64,000 nucleotides of DNA from Littorina saxatilis (GCF_037325665.1 NC_090254.1:14121745-14185744), one strand, 5' to 3'. Positions 33,005 to 45,361 are shown, counted from the first letter of the stretch. Translations and numbers: made by a program. The notes: a model not told the origin generated them from the letters alone.

Positions 33005-33071
<67 letters not shown>
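33005..33071. repeat. (GT)n-(GA)n microsatellite
   Basis: Belongs to the inner edge of the left inverted-repeat arm; the right arm has the complementary (CT)n-(CA)n at ~37310-37410. Confidence 0.95.
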
Positions 33072-33077
<6 letters not shown>

Positions 33078-33395
33078 CGAACGAACGAACGAACCAACTT
33101 TATTTTTCGAGGGTAATGGAGTAGATACAGCAAAGATCTTTTTTCATCCAGCCCTCGCCCAAGAGGGAATTAACTAACCAGTGCATAATATTAAAGCAGA
33201 AGAAGAAGCAAAGCAAAAACATAAAAACATGGTTATTAAATCAGACAAAGAGGAAAAAAAAATGTTCATAGCATACATGGTCATTGGTAATGGTATACAT
33301 TAAAACACACACTTTGACACACACGGTCACATGCACACAGACACACACAGACATACATGCACATACAGACACACACGCACACAGACACACGCACA

Positions 33396-33436
<41 letters not shown>

Positions 33437-33441
33437 GCACG

Positions 33442-33493
<52 letters not shown>

Positions 33494-35106
33494 CACATTG
33501 TACACATAATCATAAAAAAAAAAAATAAAAAAAAACTTAACTGAAATGAAATGATTATACAAGTAGATCTTCATGTACTTATCAAACAGCAGTACCTGAT
33601 CGAGGCATTAAGTGCCACACGACGATGAAAGCATATACAAAAAAGTATGTCTTCTAAAACTGGCAACAGAAAGTGGCTGTCTGAGAGAGACTGGTAAACC
33701 ATTCCACAGAAATGGACCTGAATATGCCAGACTAGTTTTATACAAGTCAATTCTAGGGAGGGGAACATTTAGTTTCTTCGTGCGGCTTGATGAAGTCTCA
33801 GTTAATAATATTCTTTTAGTTAAATAGTCTGGTACACGTCCAAGAACTATTTTATGCATAAACCTTGCCTTGTTAAACGCTAGTCTGGATGAAAGTGGAA
33901 GAATTTCAGCTTTTTTGTAGTCATGATTAGAGAGGGTGCTGTTTTTCAGCAGAACAACTTTTACTCCGCGTCTGTGCAAAGATTTTAGGGGTCTTAAAGC
34001 TGCATCACTTGCAGAATCCCAAAGGGTTGATGCATAGTCTATTCCAGACTGCACATGCGCTTGAAAAAATGTTCTGCGCGCATCAAAATTTAGAAAATGT
34101 TTAATCTTTGCAGACTGATGAACTTTTTTTGCTGTAGATTTACATAAGTTACTTACATGAGGGCCCCATGTTAGATTGTTGTCAATAGTTACACCCAAAA
34201 TTTTGTGTTCACTAACCTCGTTTATCAGCTGACTATCAACAGAAATGCACTTCTTTGGTTCCGACATGACTTGTCGTTTTTGACGCGTAGTAATTAGCAT
34301 ATACTTTGTTTTTTCTGGATTGAGAGACATGTGGTTTAAATGTGTCCATTCTACAGCATCATCGACACACTTCTGAAGCGTGTCGACTACCGAAGTAATA
34401 TCATCACCTGAGGTATGAATAGTAGTATCATCAGCTAGCATATCACACTGTCCAGAGGATATGTGTAATGGTAAGTCATTGATGTAGACAGAAAATAATA
34501 AAGGTCCGAGGACCGAGCCTTGTGGGACCCCATATAAAATTGGCATTGCTTCAGAGCTCGAACTGTTAAAGGTAACTTTTTGTGTTCTTCCCGACAAAAA
34601 AGAGGCTATAAAAGTCTGTGTGGGCTGTGGTAGTCTATAAACGGAAAGTTTCCGCAAAAGGAGGGCGTGATCAATAACATCAAATGCCTTTGCAAAGTCC
34701 ATAAACAGTGCTCCACATAACTTATTAGAGTTGATTTTTGATAACCAAGAGTCCACCAGTTCTGTCAGTGCCGTATGGCACGAGTGTTTAGGTCTAAAAC
34801 CAGACTGAGTTTCATGAAACAAATTGTTTGATGTAAAGTATATCATAATATGGTCATTGACATGTTTTTCCAGTAGTTTTGACAATACTGGTAAAACGGA
34901 AATCGGTCTAAAATTTGAGGGATCTGTTTTATCACCTGCCTTAAAGAGGGGGATCACTTTAGCTTCCTTGAAAGCTTTGGGATAAACACTTTTTTCAATA
35001 CAGAGATTGTAAATATACGTTAGAGATTCCGCTATATGTGGGGCTGATAATCTAAGAATTTTGCTGTCTATTTCATCAGTTCCCTTTGTGCTACTTTCTT
35101 TCAAGT
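33072..35106 (-). mobile_element. Jockey/CR1-superfamily LINE, 5'-truncated, RT frame intact
   Basis: The minus strand has one uninterrupted frame (33608 to about 35106, ~495 codons): KVIPLFKAGDKTDPSNFRPI, QSGFRPKHSCHTAL, FMDFAKAFDVIDHALL, GVPQGSVLGPLLFSVYINDL, the active-site LADD, then TKYMLITTRQKRQ, IDYASTLWDSAS and VPLPRIDLYKTSLAYSG. Endonuclease and upstream parts are missing. The 3' end is CCTCGAAAAATAAAGTTGG plus a (GTTC)n tail, preceded by a (CA/GT)n-rich 3' region at 33300-33500. The 5' break lies directly on a (CT)n tract. No stops across the RT suggest a recent insertion. Confidence 0.85.
33330..33500. repeat. (CA)n microsatellite within the LINE 3' region
   Basis: Interrupted CA then ~80 bp of nearly perfect CA with an ACGC variant block. 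Open frames across it are artefacts. Confidence 0.95.
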
Positions 35107-35113
35107 GAGTTAG

Positions 35114-35144
<31 letters not shown>

Positions 35145-35195
35145 GAGTGAGAGAGAGAGAGAGAGAGATTGACACCTTTCCAGATCACTCCGGTT

Positions 35196-35682
35196 ATGCG
35201 ACACTACCGCGAGCGTCACTACCGCGTGTCACACTACCGCGAGTACGACACTACCGCGTGTAACACTACCGCGTGTCACACTACCGCGAGTACGACACTA
35301 CCGCGAGTATAACACTGCCGCGTGTCACACTACCGCGCGTACCACAACCGCGAGTATGATAACCGTAGAGAGAACGCATGCAAACTTACTTCTTGTGAGT
35401 TTGTGTTCTAACTTTGATTGGAAGCAACCCATTCTATATGTATTCTGATAGTGTGTTCTGATCGTTTTGAGTTCTTGGTTAGCATGACAAACATTGAATT
35501 AGTGTTCAGAGAACAGACCAGGCCTTTTTGTTTTATATTTCAAGGAAACATTTCAACCTTTGCCTTCAGCCATGGAAGTCATAAAATGACACGCGGTAAT
35601 GTTATACTCGCGGTAGTGTGACACGCGGTAGTGTTATACTCGCGGTAGTGTCGTACTCGCGGTAGTGTCGTACTCGCGGTAA
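35196..35682. repeat. Inverted minisatellite arrays (CACTACCGCGAGTACGA units)
   Basis: The left array (35196-35345) has about nine units of ~17 bp, CACTACCGCG(A/T)G(T/A)... The right array (35590-35682) has about five units in inverse orientation (CTCGCGGTAGTGT). About 240 bp of unique sequence lies between them. The arrangement resembles a foldback element with repetitive arms. Confidence 0.85.
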
Positions 35683-35686
35683 GTTC

Positions 35687-35967
35687 TGTTTCCGTACCCG
35701 CGACAGCGGCAGCGACAAAAGAAAACGCGCGCAAACGCGTGACGTGTTTCCGTACTTGCGTTTTAAACATGCGGTAAAATCTGTAAACTCCCGCGTTGCC
35801 GCGCGACAACGCGAAAAAATCGCTCCAGGACCCTTTCAAAAAAATCGCGTCGCTTGCCGCTTGTCGCGCCGCTAACGCGTCGCGCGTGTGGAAACACTCC
35901 TGGTCATTTTCTATGTGCTTGATTTTCGTCGCGCCGCTGGAAAAACGCTGTCGCGGGTACGGAAACA
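35687..35967. mobile_element. CpG-rich MITE with 22-bp perfect inverted ends
   Basis: The left end TGTTTCCGTACCCGCGACAG and the right end CTGTCGCGGGTACGGAAACA are exact inverse complements, continuing with CG. The interior is dense in CGCG and has no reading frame of interest. It lies directly between the inverted minisatellite and the (CT)n tract. Confidence 0.8.
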
Positions 35968-35968
35968 C

Positions 35969-36356
<388 letters not shown>

Positions 36357-36359
<3 letters not shown>

Positions 36360-37304
36360 GATATCGATAACAACTTGTCTTGGTCAACCCACATAGAGCA
36401 ACTTAGTAAAGTGGTGTCTAAGAAAGTGTATCTCTTATCTAGAATTAAACACTTCCTGAACTGCCAAACCAGAAAGTTATTCTTCATTGCTCATATTCAA
36501 TCTGTTATTGATTACGCATCCACTCTATGGGACTCCGCAAGTGAAAATTCCTTAAAACCACTCAGCAGATTACATAAAAGAGCACTAAAAGTAGTATTAC
36601 TAAAGCACACTACCCTCACAGAGTTAGACTACATACATTTAGGGATCTTACCTCTAAAGTCAAGACTGCTTTTTAACAAAGGAATCTTTATGCATAAAAT
36701 CATATCCGAAACTCTACCCCAAACCATTTGTTCAAAGTTCTCTTTGAAGAATTCACACCACCTTATGAAATTTAACACTCCTCTTCCTAGGATAGACTTA
36801 TTTAAGTCTAGTCTAGTTTATTCAGGTGGCCGTCTCTGGAACGCTCTTCCGAATGCCTTACGGGAAGCTACCAGCACAGATTCTTTCAAAAACAAATATA
36901 TATCCCATTTAATGAAAATAGTATATTCTTGATTGTTATGTCCTTTGGGACACAGTCACTCACTTTTGATTTATTGTTTTGTTCACGAAATTATGATGTT
37001 CTGCATAATATCCATTGTCTTACAGAGTTGATGTACTATTGCATATAGTATTCTGACTCTAATTGACTTGCAAATTTTTACTTTGCACCTTGTCATGAAC
37101 ATTTATAAACTACAATGTTTCATATAATGCACTTATGTACATAAACTTATACTGTTTTACTAATTATGTAAGTATGTAGTAGTAGTTATTATAGTAGATT
37201 TAGTCCCTCTTTAGGGCGAGGGCCAGATGCAAAAAAGTATACCAATGCTTATTCTGTTACCCTCGTAAAATAAAGAATTGTCATTGTCATTGTCATTGTC
37301 ATTG
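36357..37304 (+). mobile_element. 3' end of a second Jockey/CR1-type LINE
   Basis: An open frame from the (CT)n junction to about 36932 encodes the RT C-terminal region: IDNNLSWSTHIEQLSK, HFLNCQTRKLFF, IDYASTLWDSASENSL, LPRIDLFKSSLVYSGG. Then comes a 3' UTR ending CCTCGTAAAATAAAG and a (TCATTG)4 tail at 37279-37304. It is clearly diverged from the minus-strand LINE at 33072-35106, so the two are separate insertions in convergent layout, both cut 5' at a (CT)n tract. Confidence 0.8.
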
Positions 37305-37374
37305 TCTGTCTCTCTCTCTCTGTCTCTCTCTCTTAGTCTCTCTCTCTGTCTCTCTCTCTTAGTCTCTCTCTCTG

Positions 37375-37389
<15 letters not shown>

Positions 37390-37411
<22 letters not shown>

Positions 37412-38134
37412 TACTGATGTCATCTGACTTACTTGGTATCACAAAAGGTGCTTCCTTGCCGGTTTTTGCTGAAAAATAACTCCGAGACAATTAGATTCAA
37501 TGAATACAATGATACAAGTAACCGGCAAGTCATAAATCCAAGAAGGTGTGGGGACCGACACAAAATAGGCTGGTTGTGGGGTCCGTCACAGAGAAATTAG
37601 GTCGAAAGTGGGGTCCGACACAGAAAGTGGGGACCGACACAATGAATTATGGGAACCGTCACGCCTACGTCACAAAAGTGTGGGGGGACCGAACACAGCC
37701 AATTTCACTGACTACTTTTGTTGTTTTTATTATTACGGCTGTTTGGATGGCCCTACAATCTTGAAACTTGGGCTGTCTGCTACAGACATGTTGAACTTTT
37801 TGCTGGACCACGGACAGTTCCAAGCAGGCATTTTTTGGTAGGATATTTCTTGCCGATGCTACGAATTATGCAGTTTTGCAGTAAAGTGGAAGGCATTCTA
37901 CCTAATAACGGCTAAAATATCAAAAACCTTCAATCCAACAGCACCTAGGCATGTAGTGTAAACACTCACAGATCTAACAAGACCATTCTCAGAGAGCAAC
38001 ATTGCGTAATACTACCATAAATGGATGTTTTGTCCGCGAATTTTGGCGTGTGGGAACCGAGTGGGAACCGAACACAAAGGGTCAGGGCACCGAACACAAA
38101 GCGTAGGGGAACCGTCACAGTGTCACCGGTGTGT
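37390..38134 (+). repeat. Right arm of the near-identical inverted repeat (empty site retained)
   Basis: Inverse of 30881-31585 plus 32990-33040. It starts in a (CT)n-(CA)n tract and ends ACCGGTGTGT. It carries the uninterrupted target of the transposon found in the left arm. Motifs GTGGGGTCCG and GGGGACCGACACA are repeated within it. Confidence 0.9.
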
Positions 38135-38289
38135 TGTAGCGCCTTCACTCTCGCGCCTGCCTTCAGTGATTGCAACAGCGTGGTGGGGCCCCAAAAACGG
38201 TATTTTCAAAACCAAACTCGCGTTTCAACTCATGGCTCCCTCTGTTGATGATGCAATTATTTTCGCGCTACCAAAATGATGACAAAAAC

Positions 38290-39848
38290 GATGTTTGATG
38301 GGTTGTTGTCAGACAAGCTTTTTTTGTCGGTCCTCGGAGGGCATATCGACTTTTGTTTCATATTTATTGACCGCGGCCTTCGGCCTTTCTATATATATAT
38401 ACGACTAGTGTCTGTGTGTCTGTGTGTCTGTCTGTGCGCGATGCACGGCCAAAGTTCTCGATGGATCTGCTTCAAATTTGGTGGGCTTATTCAGAGAGAC
38501 CCCGGACACAACCTCATCGATGAGATATTTCAACACGTGCTCTCAGCGCGCAGCGCTGAACCGATTTTGGTTCCACCTCAGCTATTTTGGTTCCACCTCA
38601 GCTACCCGGGCCCCCATACCGACACACCATAGCCGCTACACCACATCACAACGCCAAAGTTCTCAGTGGATCTTTTTCAAATTTGGACACCGTATTCAGC
38701 TACACCCCGGACACAATATCATCGATGAGATATTTCAACACGTGCTCTCAGCGCGCAGCGCTGAACTGATTTGGGTTTTTGTGTTCATTTCACCATTATA
38801 AGTAACTCTTCCTTATCTTCTCCAGTGTTTGGCGTTTATCTCCCTTCCTTCGTGTGGCTTTCCCGTTTGTAACTTACTATTACTATTTTTAGAATGTCAC
38901 TGCGCTGTCCACTGCGCTGTCCACAACGCTTCCCTTGCACCCGTAAGTTGTTCTTACTGTCAAAGTGAAAAGGTCGAATCAATTTATAGCCACGCGAAAA
39001 ATACACTCTCACCTATCTCTATATATTTATAGATACAGATATGCATATATATATACGGCTTCTCTGTGTGTGTGTGTGTTTGTGTGTGTGTGTGGGCAAA
39101 AACCTGTGTATTGTAGAGTTCTGTTTGTGATGTGGTCTAGCGGCTATTGTCTGTCTGTATGTTCTGGCATGTGAGAAGCCACAGCAGTTAATATAGGGCC
39201 AATAAATAAGCTCTAAAATTCTCAATCCCGTTTGACAGGACTTCGCCTTCAAAGGTGATTGTGGTGAACCGCCACGCTGTCTGTCTCTGTCTCGCGCCGT
39301 TCACCTCAAATTCCCGTTTCTGAGTAACTATTTTTAGAATGTCACTGCGCTGTCCAGAACGCTTCCCTTGCACCCGTAAGTTGTTCTTACTGTCAAAGTG
39401 AAAAGGTCGAATCAATTTATAGCCACGCGAAAAATACACTCTCACCTATCTCTATATATTTATAGATATAGATATACATATATATATATACGGCTTCTCT
39501 GTGTGTGTGTTTGTGTGTGTGTGTGTGGGCAAAAACCTGTGGATTGTAGAGTTCTGTTTGTGATGGGGTCTAGCGGCTTTTGTCTGTCTGTATGTTCAGG
39601 CATTTGAGAAGCCACAACAGATAATAATTATAGGGCTAAGAAATAAGCTCTAAAATTCTCAATCCCGTTTGACAGGACTTCGCCTGCAGAGGTGATTGTG
39701 ATGAACCGCCACGCTGTCTGTCTCTGTCTCGCGATTCACCCCGGCGAAGCCGGGTATTCCTCTAGTGGTCAATAAATATGAAACAAAAGACGATATGCTC
39801 CCCCTCGGACGACAAAAAAGCTGGTCTGTCAACAACCCATCAAACATC
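38290..39848. mobile_element. Non-autonomous element with ~80-bp inverted ends and internal duplications
   Basis: GATGTTTGATGGGTTGTTG at the left, through TTTCATATTTATTGACC (to ~38372), is mirrored at 39768-39848. Inside are two copies of a ~120-bp unit (GTTCTC(G/A)(A/G)TGGATCT to TCAGCGCGCAGCGCTGAAC at 38455-38580 and 38655-38770) and two of a ~350-bp unit (TGTCACTGCGCTGTCC through AAGCCACA, at 38890-39250 and 39337-39670). No transposase. The right end carries CCCGGCGAAGCCGGG. Confidence 0.7.
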
Positions 39849-40461
39849 TTATAATGTCCTACAGGCTAAATATTTCGCCTCTTAAAGGTCCTTGTCTACA
39901 TTTTTATACCGAAATCGCCATTTGACCATTAAAATGCAGAGTCTATTATCTACAAATATCAACAATACACCCCCTTTCGATCAGGAAAGACGAAGCCAGT
40001 GTAGCCGTTTGAAAATTCATTGTAGTATTCCAGCGTAGTACTCATAGTAGGATATCCTTATTTGGAAAATGCCAAGCGCAAACCTCCTCTCAAATCCCGT
40101 GCATTTCGTGCGTTTATAAAAAAGCGTGGACAGCGCTCCAGTGTCAAACTGTTGCTGCACTTGTTTGGGCGTGGCTATAAGCACAGTGATATGAATTTGA
40201 TTGGTCAGTATTTTTAGGCAAAGCACATGTTCTCTATAACTTTTTTCCCCATGGTTCATTCATCATTTGACATAATTTTGTATCGAAATCTAACCATAAG
40301 ATTATTGAAAAAAAGCAAAAATGTAGACGACCACGGACATGGGTTATATCATTCGAATTTGAATGCGTGATATAGTGTGTAAAAAATTCCATCTCACACG
40401 GCAGAAATTAATATGTAAAGCGCTTAGAGAACGCCAAGCGCTAAATAAATCTCCCCATACA

Positions 40462-40697
40462 ATACAATACAATTTTACGCCCTCGAGGCTTTTGACGAGA
40501 TACACAAGTGTATGCGTGTTTAGGTGGTATCAGCCATCTGTACTTATGGCAGAATGACCAAGATCTTTTAAGTGCCATTGTGGTGGCACGGGGGTGGGAC
40601 ATGGCTTCCGTCTCTTGGTCTGCACATAAAGTTGACCCGTGTCCGTCCCGGCCCAAATTCGAACCTGCGACCTTTCGATCACAAGTCCAGTGCTCTA
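40462..40697 (-). repeat. tRNA-derived SINE, minus orientation
   Basis: Same family as 20449-20700: head with TGGTAGAGCACTGGACTTGT and box B GGTTCGAAT-like, body with GGGTCAACTTTATGTGCAGA, tail (TATTG)n. Next to it on the left is a short AGCGCTT hairpin (GCGCTTAGAGAACGCCAAGC). Confidence 0.75.
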
Positions 40698-40784
40698 CCA
40701 AGGCCAGCCTGCCTGTCCGCTTTTTACATTTTCAAGTAATAACTAGCTGTCTTTACTTCAGTTGGTGTAACACACAATTTCTGT

Positions 40785-40975
40785 AGCCGCTTTGTCTCAT
40801 GCAGTCCTTGTGAAACTGAGAAAAGGGAAGACGAGATACAGTCATATTTTGTAATGTAAGCAGAGAAAATAACCTTCTTTCATTGCAGTACCAAAAACAT
40901 CTCTGTGCTGTTAAATTTACAGCTAGGACAAGCGAAATACTAACTCTTAATAACTATTAGCCAACGGTTTCCTGT
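40785..40975 (-). repeat. Duplicated intron block matching 62995-63220
   Basis: Shared phrases include TCTCATGC(A/G)GTC, GAAACTGAGAA..GGG, CATCTCTGTGCTGTTAA and TTTACAG.(T)..(A)CAAG in the same order. At 62995 the block is ~130 bp from the FTP exon; here it is ~130 bp from a decayed FTP-like exon. This is evidence of a same-strand duplication. Confidence 0.7.
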
Positions 40976-41101
40976 ATATATATGCAAATAGTTGATTTTG
41001 AATGTCCAATGTTGTTTTTGGGATATTTGTAAAGCGCCCTGCGACTATTATTTTGTGGTATGTTAATAAAGCTGAGAAAATAGTATTTACTGTATCATTA
41101 C

Positions 41102-41249
41102 CTGTTCTGGGTTGCCGAGACTGAGCAAGTAATGCAGTGCTTCTGCACATCAGCGTACGATGGATAATCCACGAACCCGTTAACAGTGACTTGGCTATCA
41201 CCTCCACACACTGCTGTGGCCTTCTTCTTATACGCCACATTGAACAGCA
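41102..41249 (-). pseudogene. Decayed FTP-type galactose-binding exon, duplicate of 63348-63581
   Basis: Minus strand: acceptor ggtttcatttcag, donor gtaatg, 148 nt. In phase 1 it reads LFNVAYKKKATAVCGG, VTVNGFVDYPSY, KHCITCSVSATQN. N-V-A-x(5)-A matches the NIAVNQPATSS start of the FTP domain and VTVNG matches FAVNG, but the WWSVDL core is missing. The exit phase (2) does not fit any neighbour. The flanking intron is homologous to that of the intact exon, so I call it a degenerate duplicate; a working alternative exon is less likely. Confidence 0.5.
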
Positions 41250-41281
41250 CTGAAATGAAACCACAGACTTATGTATGCAGT

Positions 41282-41282
<1 letters not shown>

Positions 41283-41364
<82 letters not shown>

Positions 41365-41435
41365 TGTGTGTGTGTGTGTTTGCTTGTGTGTTTGTGTGTG
41401 TGTGTGTTTGCATGTGTATGTGTGTGTGTGTTTAA
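41283..41435. repeat. (GT)n microsatellite
   Basis: ~80 bp perfect GT plus an interrupted tail, only ~35 bp upstream (minus sense) of the decayed FTP exon. Confidence 0.95.
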
Positions 41436-41485
41436 ACCATCGTACAGCACTGAAAAGAATCATCCTACACGTTCATAGGCATATA

Positions 41486-42026
41486 CAGGGGCGAATCCAG
41501 GGAAGGAAGGGGTGGGGGGGGGGGTGTTCCGGACACTCCCCCTCCACCAGCCTAAAAAATATACAAAAATTGTAAAAAACAAAAAAATTAAACACAAATC
41601 AAGAAAGGAATTTGAAAATAAAGAAAGAATGATGGCTCAGATTGCATCAAATTTCTCAATTTTTCTTGTTTTTATCAAACAAATTCCGGGGGGAGCCGGC
41701 CTTTGTTTTCTAAATGACGGTTTTGGGAGCTAGTTCGGTGATTTGTTGGCTCAGGTTGACCTCGTCGGTCAATTTTCTTTGTTCGATCCAAATTTGTCCT
41801 CTTAAATTAACTTTTTGGAATGTGTATTAGGGGAAGTTTTTTGGCTCACATTGCACCAGATTGCTCTAATTTCCTTGTTTTTATCAACATTTTCCGGGGG
41901 GGGGGGAGAGGCTTGCCCCCTCCCCCTAGGAGGTTCGAAAGCGCCCTCAACTTACAGCTTCGCATCGACGATCTGTTCCTAAAACAAATTTGGACCCCCC
42001 CCTTAAAAATAATGTGATCCGTCCCT
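41486..42026. mobile_element. hAT-like MITE, long copy
   Basis: The left end CAGGGGCGAATCCAGG and right end GTGATCCGTCCCT are inverted. It shares TTGGCTCA, TTTTTATCAACATTTTCCGG and CCTTAAAAATAATGTGATCC with the copy at 3813-4197, and has an inner repetition of the TTCCGGGGGG...GGCTCAG module, which explains its greater length. Confidence 0.65.
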
Positions 42027-42467
42027 AATATTTGTATGCACAACACACTAGAGCACTAAAATTAAAGAACTGCCACATATATGTATGTACATCTGCACGC
42101 AAAATATTATAACCTATCAATGAAACCACCAACACATCTAAACTTGGCCAAAAAATTATTGCAACAAATTTCAAACCCAAATTAAAGCATTAATCCCCGT
42201 GTCATTTTATTAACACTTTATATGCCAGAGAAGGCCGTTTACTTAACCTTCAGGATCACCATTTGAATTAAATATTTCTTTTACCGGGATCACGTGACCG
42301 GCGCTCAAGTAAGGGTACCCTCAAAATCGACCAGACAAAAACGGAAGAGCCGAATGACAAATCTACAAAAAATCACAATAGGCAAAACTTTGCAACTTTG
42401 ACATACGAGAAGAAAGTCAAACCAATTATCTACGCGCTACAAACGCGCTATTGATATAACTCTAAAT

Positions 42468-42601
42468 AACAGTTAACGATAGTTTCGAAACTCTATTTAA
42501 CAGTTAACGATAGTTTCGAAACTCTATATAACAGATAACGATAGTTTCGAAACTCTATATAACAGTTAACGATAGTTTCAAAACCCTTTATAACTGTTAA
42601 C
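42468..42601. repeat. 31-bp tandem repeat, about four units
   Basis: Unit AACAGTTAACGATAGTTTCG plus AAACTCTATNT, period exactly 31 bp at the first three units, with small changes in the last. Each unit contains the palindromes GTTAAC and GTTTCGAAAC. Confidence 0.9.
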
Positions 42602-43140
42602 GATAGTAATATCAATTTGGCGCACCATATGTAGAGGGAATGAGTATAAGCAGGGACGGGATGGGTCAGGGGGAGGAAAGATGAGGGATGGTGGAGGGTT
42701 GAAAGGCGAAGGAAGAAGGAGGCAAGGGAGGGGGGTCACAGGAATAAGCGGGAAGGGACCACCCATAGATAGGGAGCGGCAGTGCCAGTCAGTGCAGCGG
42801 CAGCAGCGCAAGCACCAACACGCGTTATTTGGTTTGGAGAAAAAACAGAAACCCCCGCCGTCCGACCCCTACCGAAACTTGCTGACCAATACACTTTGAA
42901 TGCAATTCAAGGTTTTGCTAAAGATTATATTGGACTATGAATTATTTTTTTGTTTTCTACATGTCTATATGCTGCATTATATATGTATTGTGTTTGTTTT
43001 TCGGGGGGCTCGTTCATGTTTAATTTGTTTTTAAGCTCAAGTGTTTGTTTGGTTCTTTTTTTTTAATGTTGTGTTTATGATGTATGTGCTTGGGAGAAAC
43101 CACTTTACAATATCGTGGGATGTCATGTACGGAATGTACA

Positions 43141-43472
43141 TATGATCAAAATTAAATTTTCGAAATCAATTTAAAAACACTTTCATCTTATTCCTTGTCG
43201 GTTCCTGATTCCAAAAACATATAGATTTGATATGTTTGGATTAAAAACACGCTCAGAAAGTTAAAACGAAGAGAGGTACAGAAAAGCGTGCTATCCTTCT
43301 CAGCGCAATTACTACCCCGCTCTTCTTGTCAATGTCACTGCCTTTGCCACGAGCGGTGGACTTACGATGCTACGAGTATACGGTCTTGCTGAAAAATTGC
43401 ATTGCGTTCAGTTTCATTCTGTGAGTTCGACAGCTTGACTAAATGTTGTATTTTCGCCTTACGCGACTTGTT
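43141..43472 (+). repeat. 5'-truncated copy of the TTTAGTCAAG repeat
   Basis: Covers only the last third, from ATGATCAAAATTAAATTTTC to CGCCTTACGCGACTTGTTAA. Same orientation as the full copy that starts at 43719. Confidence 0.85.
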
Positions 43473-43718
43473 AACTTTCGGATGTAAAATATGTAAACTA
43501 TCATTCAGTTTAAGTTACCGTTTCGACGGTTGAAAGTGAATCACGCAATCAAAAAACGCAATTTTTGAGGGTAGGCGTGGTCACGGACCTGAAGGCATGA
43601 ACAAATTTTATTGCAATATTTTATACACGAAGTCAATTTCATTGATTCTGGCTCAGTATTGTAGATTGTGAATGCAGTGTTTCGGTAGTGTTTCTGCTTT
43701 TCTACTTAGAAGCTCATT

Positions 43719-44562
43719 ACATTTAGTCAAGTTTTGACTAAATGTTTTAACATAGAGTGGGAATCGAGACGAGGGTCGTGGTGTATGTGTGACTGTGTGT
43801 GTGTGCGTGTGTGTGTGTAGAGCGATTCAGAGTAAACTACTGGACCGTTCTTTATGAAATTTGACATGAGAGTTCCTGGGTATGATATCCCCGGACGTTT
43901 TATTCATTTTTTCAATAAATGTCTTTGATGACGTCATATCCGGCTTTTTGTAAAAGTTGAGGCGGCACTGTCACACCCTCATTTTTCAATCAAATTGATT
44001 GACATTTTGGCCATGCAATCTTCGACAAAGGCCGGACTTCGGTATTGCATTTTAGCTTGGTGGCTTAAAAATTAATTGATGACTTTGGTCATTAAAAATC
44101 AGAAAATTGTAATTAAATTATTTTTTTTATAAAACGATCCAAATTTACGTTCATCTTATTCTTCATTATTTTCTGATTCCAAAAACATATAAATATGTTA
44201 TATTCGGAATAAAAACAAGCTCTCAAAATTAAAAAAATTAAATTATGATCAAAATCAAATTTCCGAAATCGATTTAAAAACAATTTCATCTTATTCCTTG
44301 TCGGTTCCTGATTCCAAAAACATATAGATATGATATGTTTGGATTAAAACCACGCTCAGAAAGTTAAAACGAAGAGAGGTACAGAAAAGCGTGCTATGCA
44401 GCACAGCGAAACCACTTCCGCGCTAAACAGTCTCGTCAGTTTCACTGCGTTTTGCACGAGCGGCGGACTACGGTCATTGTGAAAAAATGCAGTGCGTTCA
44501 GTTTCATTCTGTGAGTTCCACAGCTTGACTAAATGTAGTAATTTCGCCTAACGCGACTTGTT
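43719..44562 (+). repeat. Full copy of the TTTAGTCAAG repeat
   Basis: 844 bp from the palindromic start to ACGCGACTTGTT. It contains the GT tract after GGGTCGTGGTGTATGTGTG and the GATGACGTCATATCCGGC core. Only ~250 bp separates it from the preceding truncated copy. Confidence 0.9.
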
Positions 44563-44826
44563 TTGATTGTTACGCTGATCGAAGTGAGGTACCCTAAGTG
44601 TGACATCAGTCGTATGCAGATTACTCCTCGGAACACACTGGCACTTCACAAAGACGACAATAAATGGCAACATTTCAAGAAATGCATCAGTTTTATTAGA
44701 TAACATTTGAACAAAAACAGCACAGACACGACTGTTATCAACAATACAGAACGTGAGGTAAGTCGGCAAAGACGCTCCTAGTTTGCGTTCCCGTTTTGGG
44801 TTGCCATTTTTGCTGGCATTTTCACA

Positions 44827-45143
44827 GTTTGTTTGTTTGTTTGTTTGTTTGCTTAACGCCCAGCCGACCACGAAGGGCCATATCAGGGCGGTGCTGCTTT
44901 GACATATAACGTGCGCCACACACAAGACAGAAGTCGCAGCACAGGCTTCATGTCTCACCCAGTCACATTATTCTGACACCGGACCAACCAGTCCTAGCAC
45001 TAACCCCATAATGCCAGACGCCAGGCGGAGCAGCCACTAGATTGCCAATTTTAAAGTCTTAGGTATGACCCGGCCGGGGTTCGAACCCACGACATCCCGA
45101 TCACGGGGCGGACGCCTTACCACTAGGCCAACCGTGCCGGTAT
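44827..45143 (-). repeat. Full-length tRNA-derived SINE with (CAAA)n tail
   Basis: In minus orientation: ACCGGCACGGTTGGCCTAGT (box A) with GTGGTAAGGCG, box B GGGTTCGAACCCC, a ~220-bp body, then GGCTGGGCGTTAAG and (CAAA)6. The head is tRNA-like but has no discriminator or CCA context. The same (CAAA)/GCTTAACGCCCAGCCGAC end is found in the SINE at 47277-47752 with a different body. Confidence 0.85.
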
Positions 45144-45361
45144 TTTTTAATATCAGTACCATATTTATTGAATGATTGTGGTATTTTCTTTGATTGTGTT
45201 GATTCTCCTATCTCTCTGTCATGTACTGGGTGCTTTGTGGCCAGTTTCTTCCCTAGACTGTGTTGAAAAATGCGTCCGTGTGAGCCGACCCCCACTTGTC
45301 AACAGTAGCAAAGAACAACTCAAAGACAAGACAGCCCTCCTGCGCGGTATCATTTGTAACG

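Noticed and set aside
37546-37915. Three open frames repeated identically at 31.1-31.5 kb
   Set aside because: Identity follows from the inverted-repeat arms; the peptides contain repeated GPT/GT words from short DNA repeats and have no domain.
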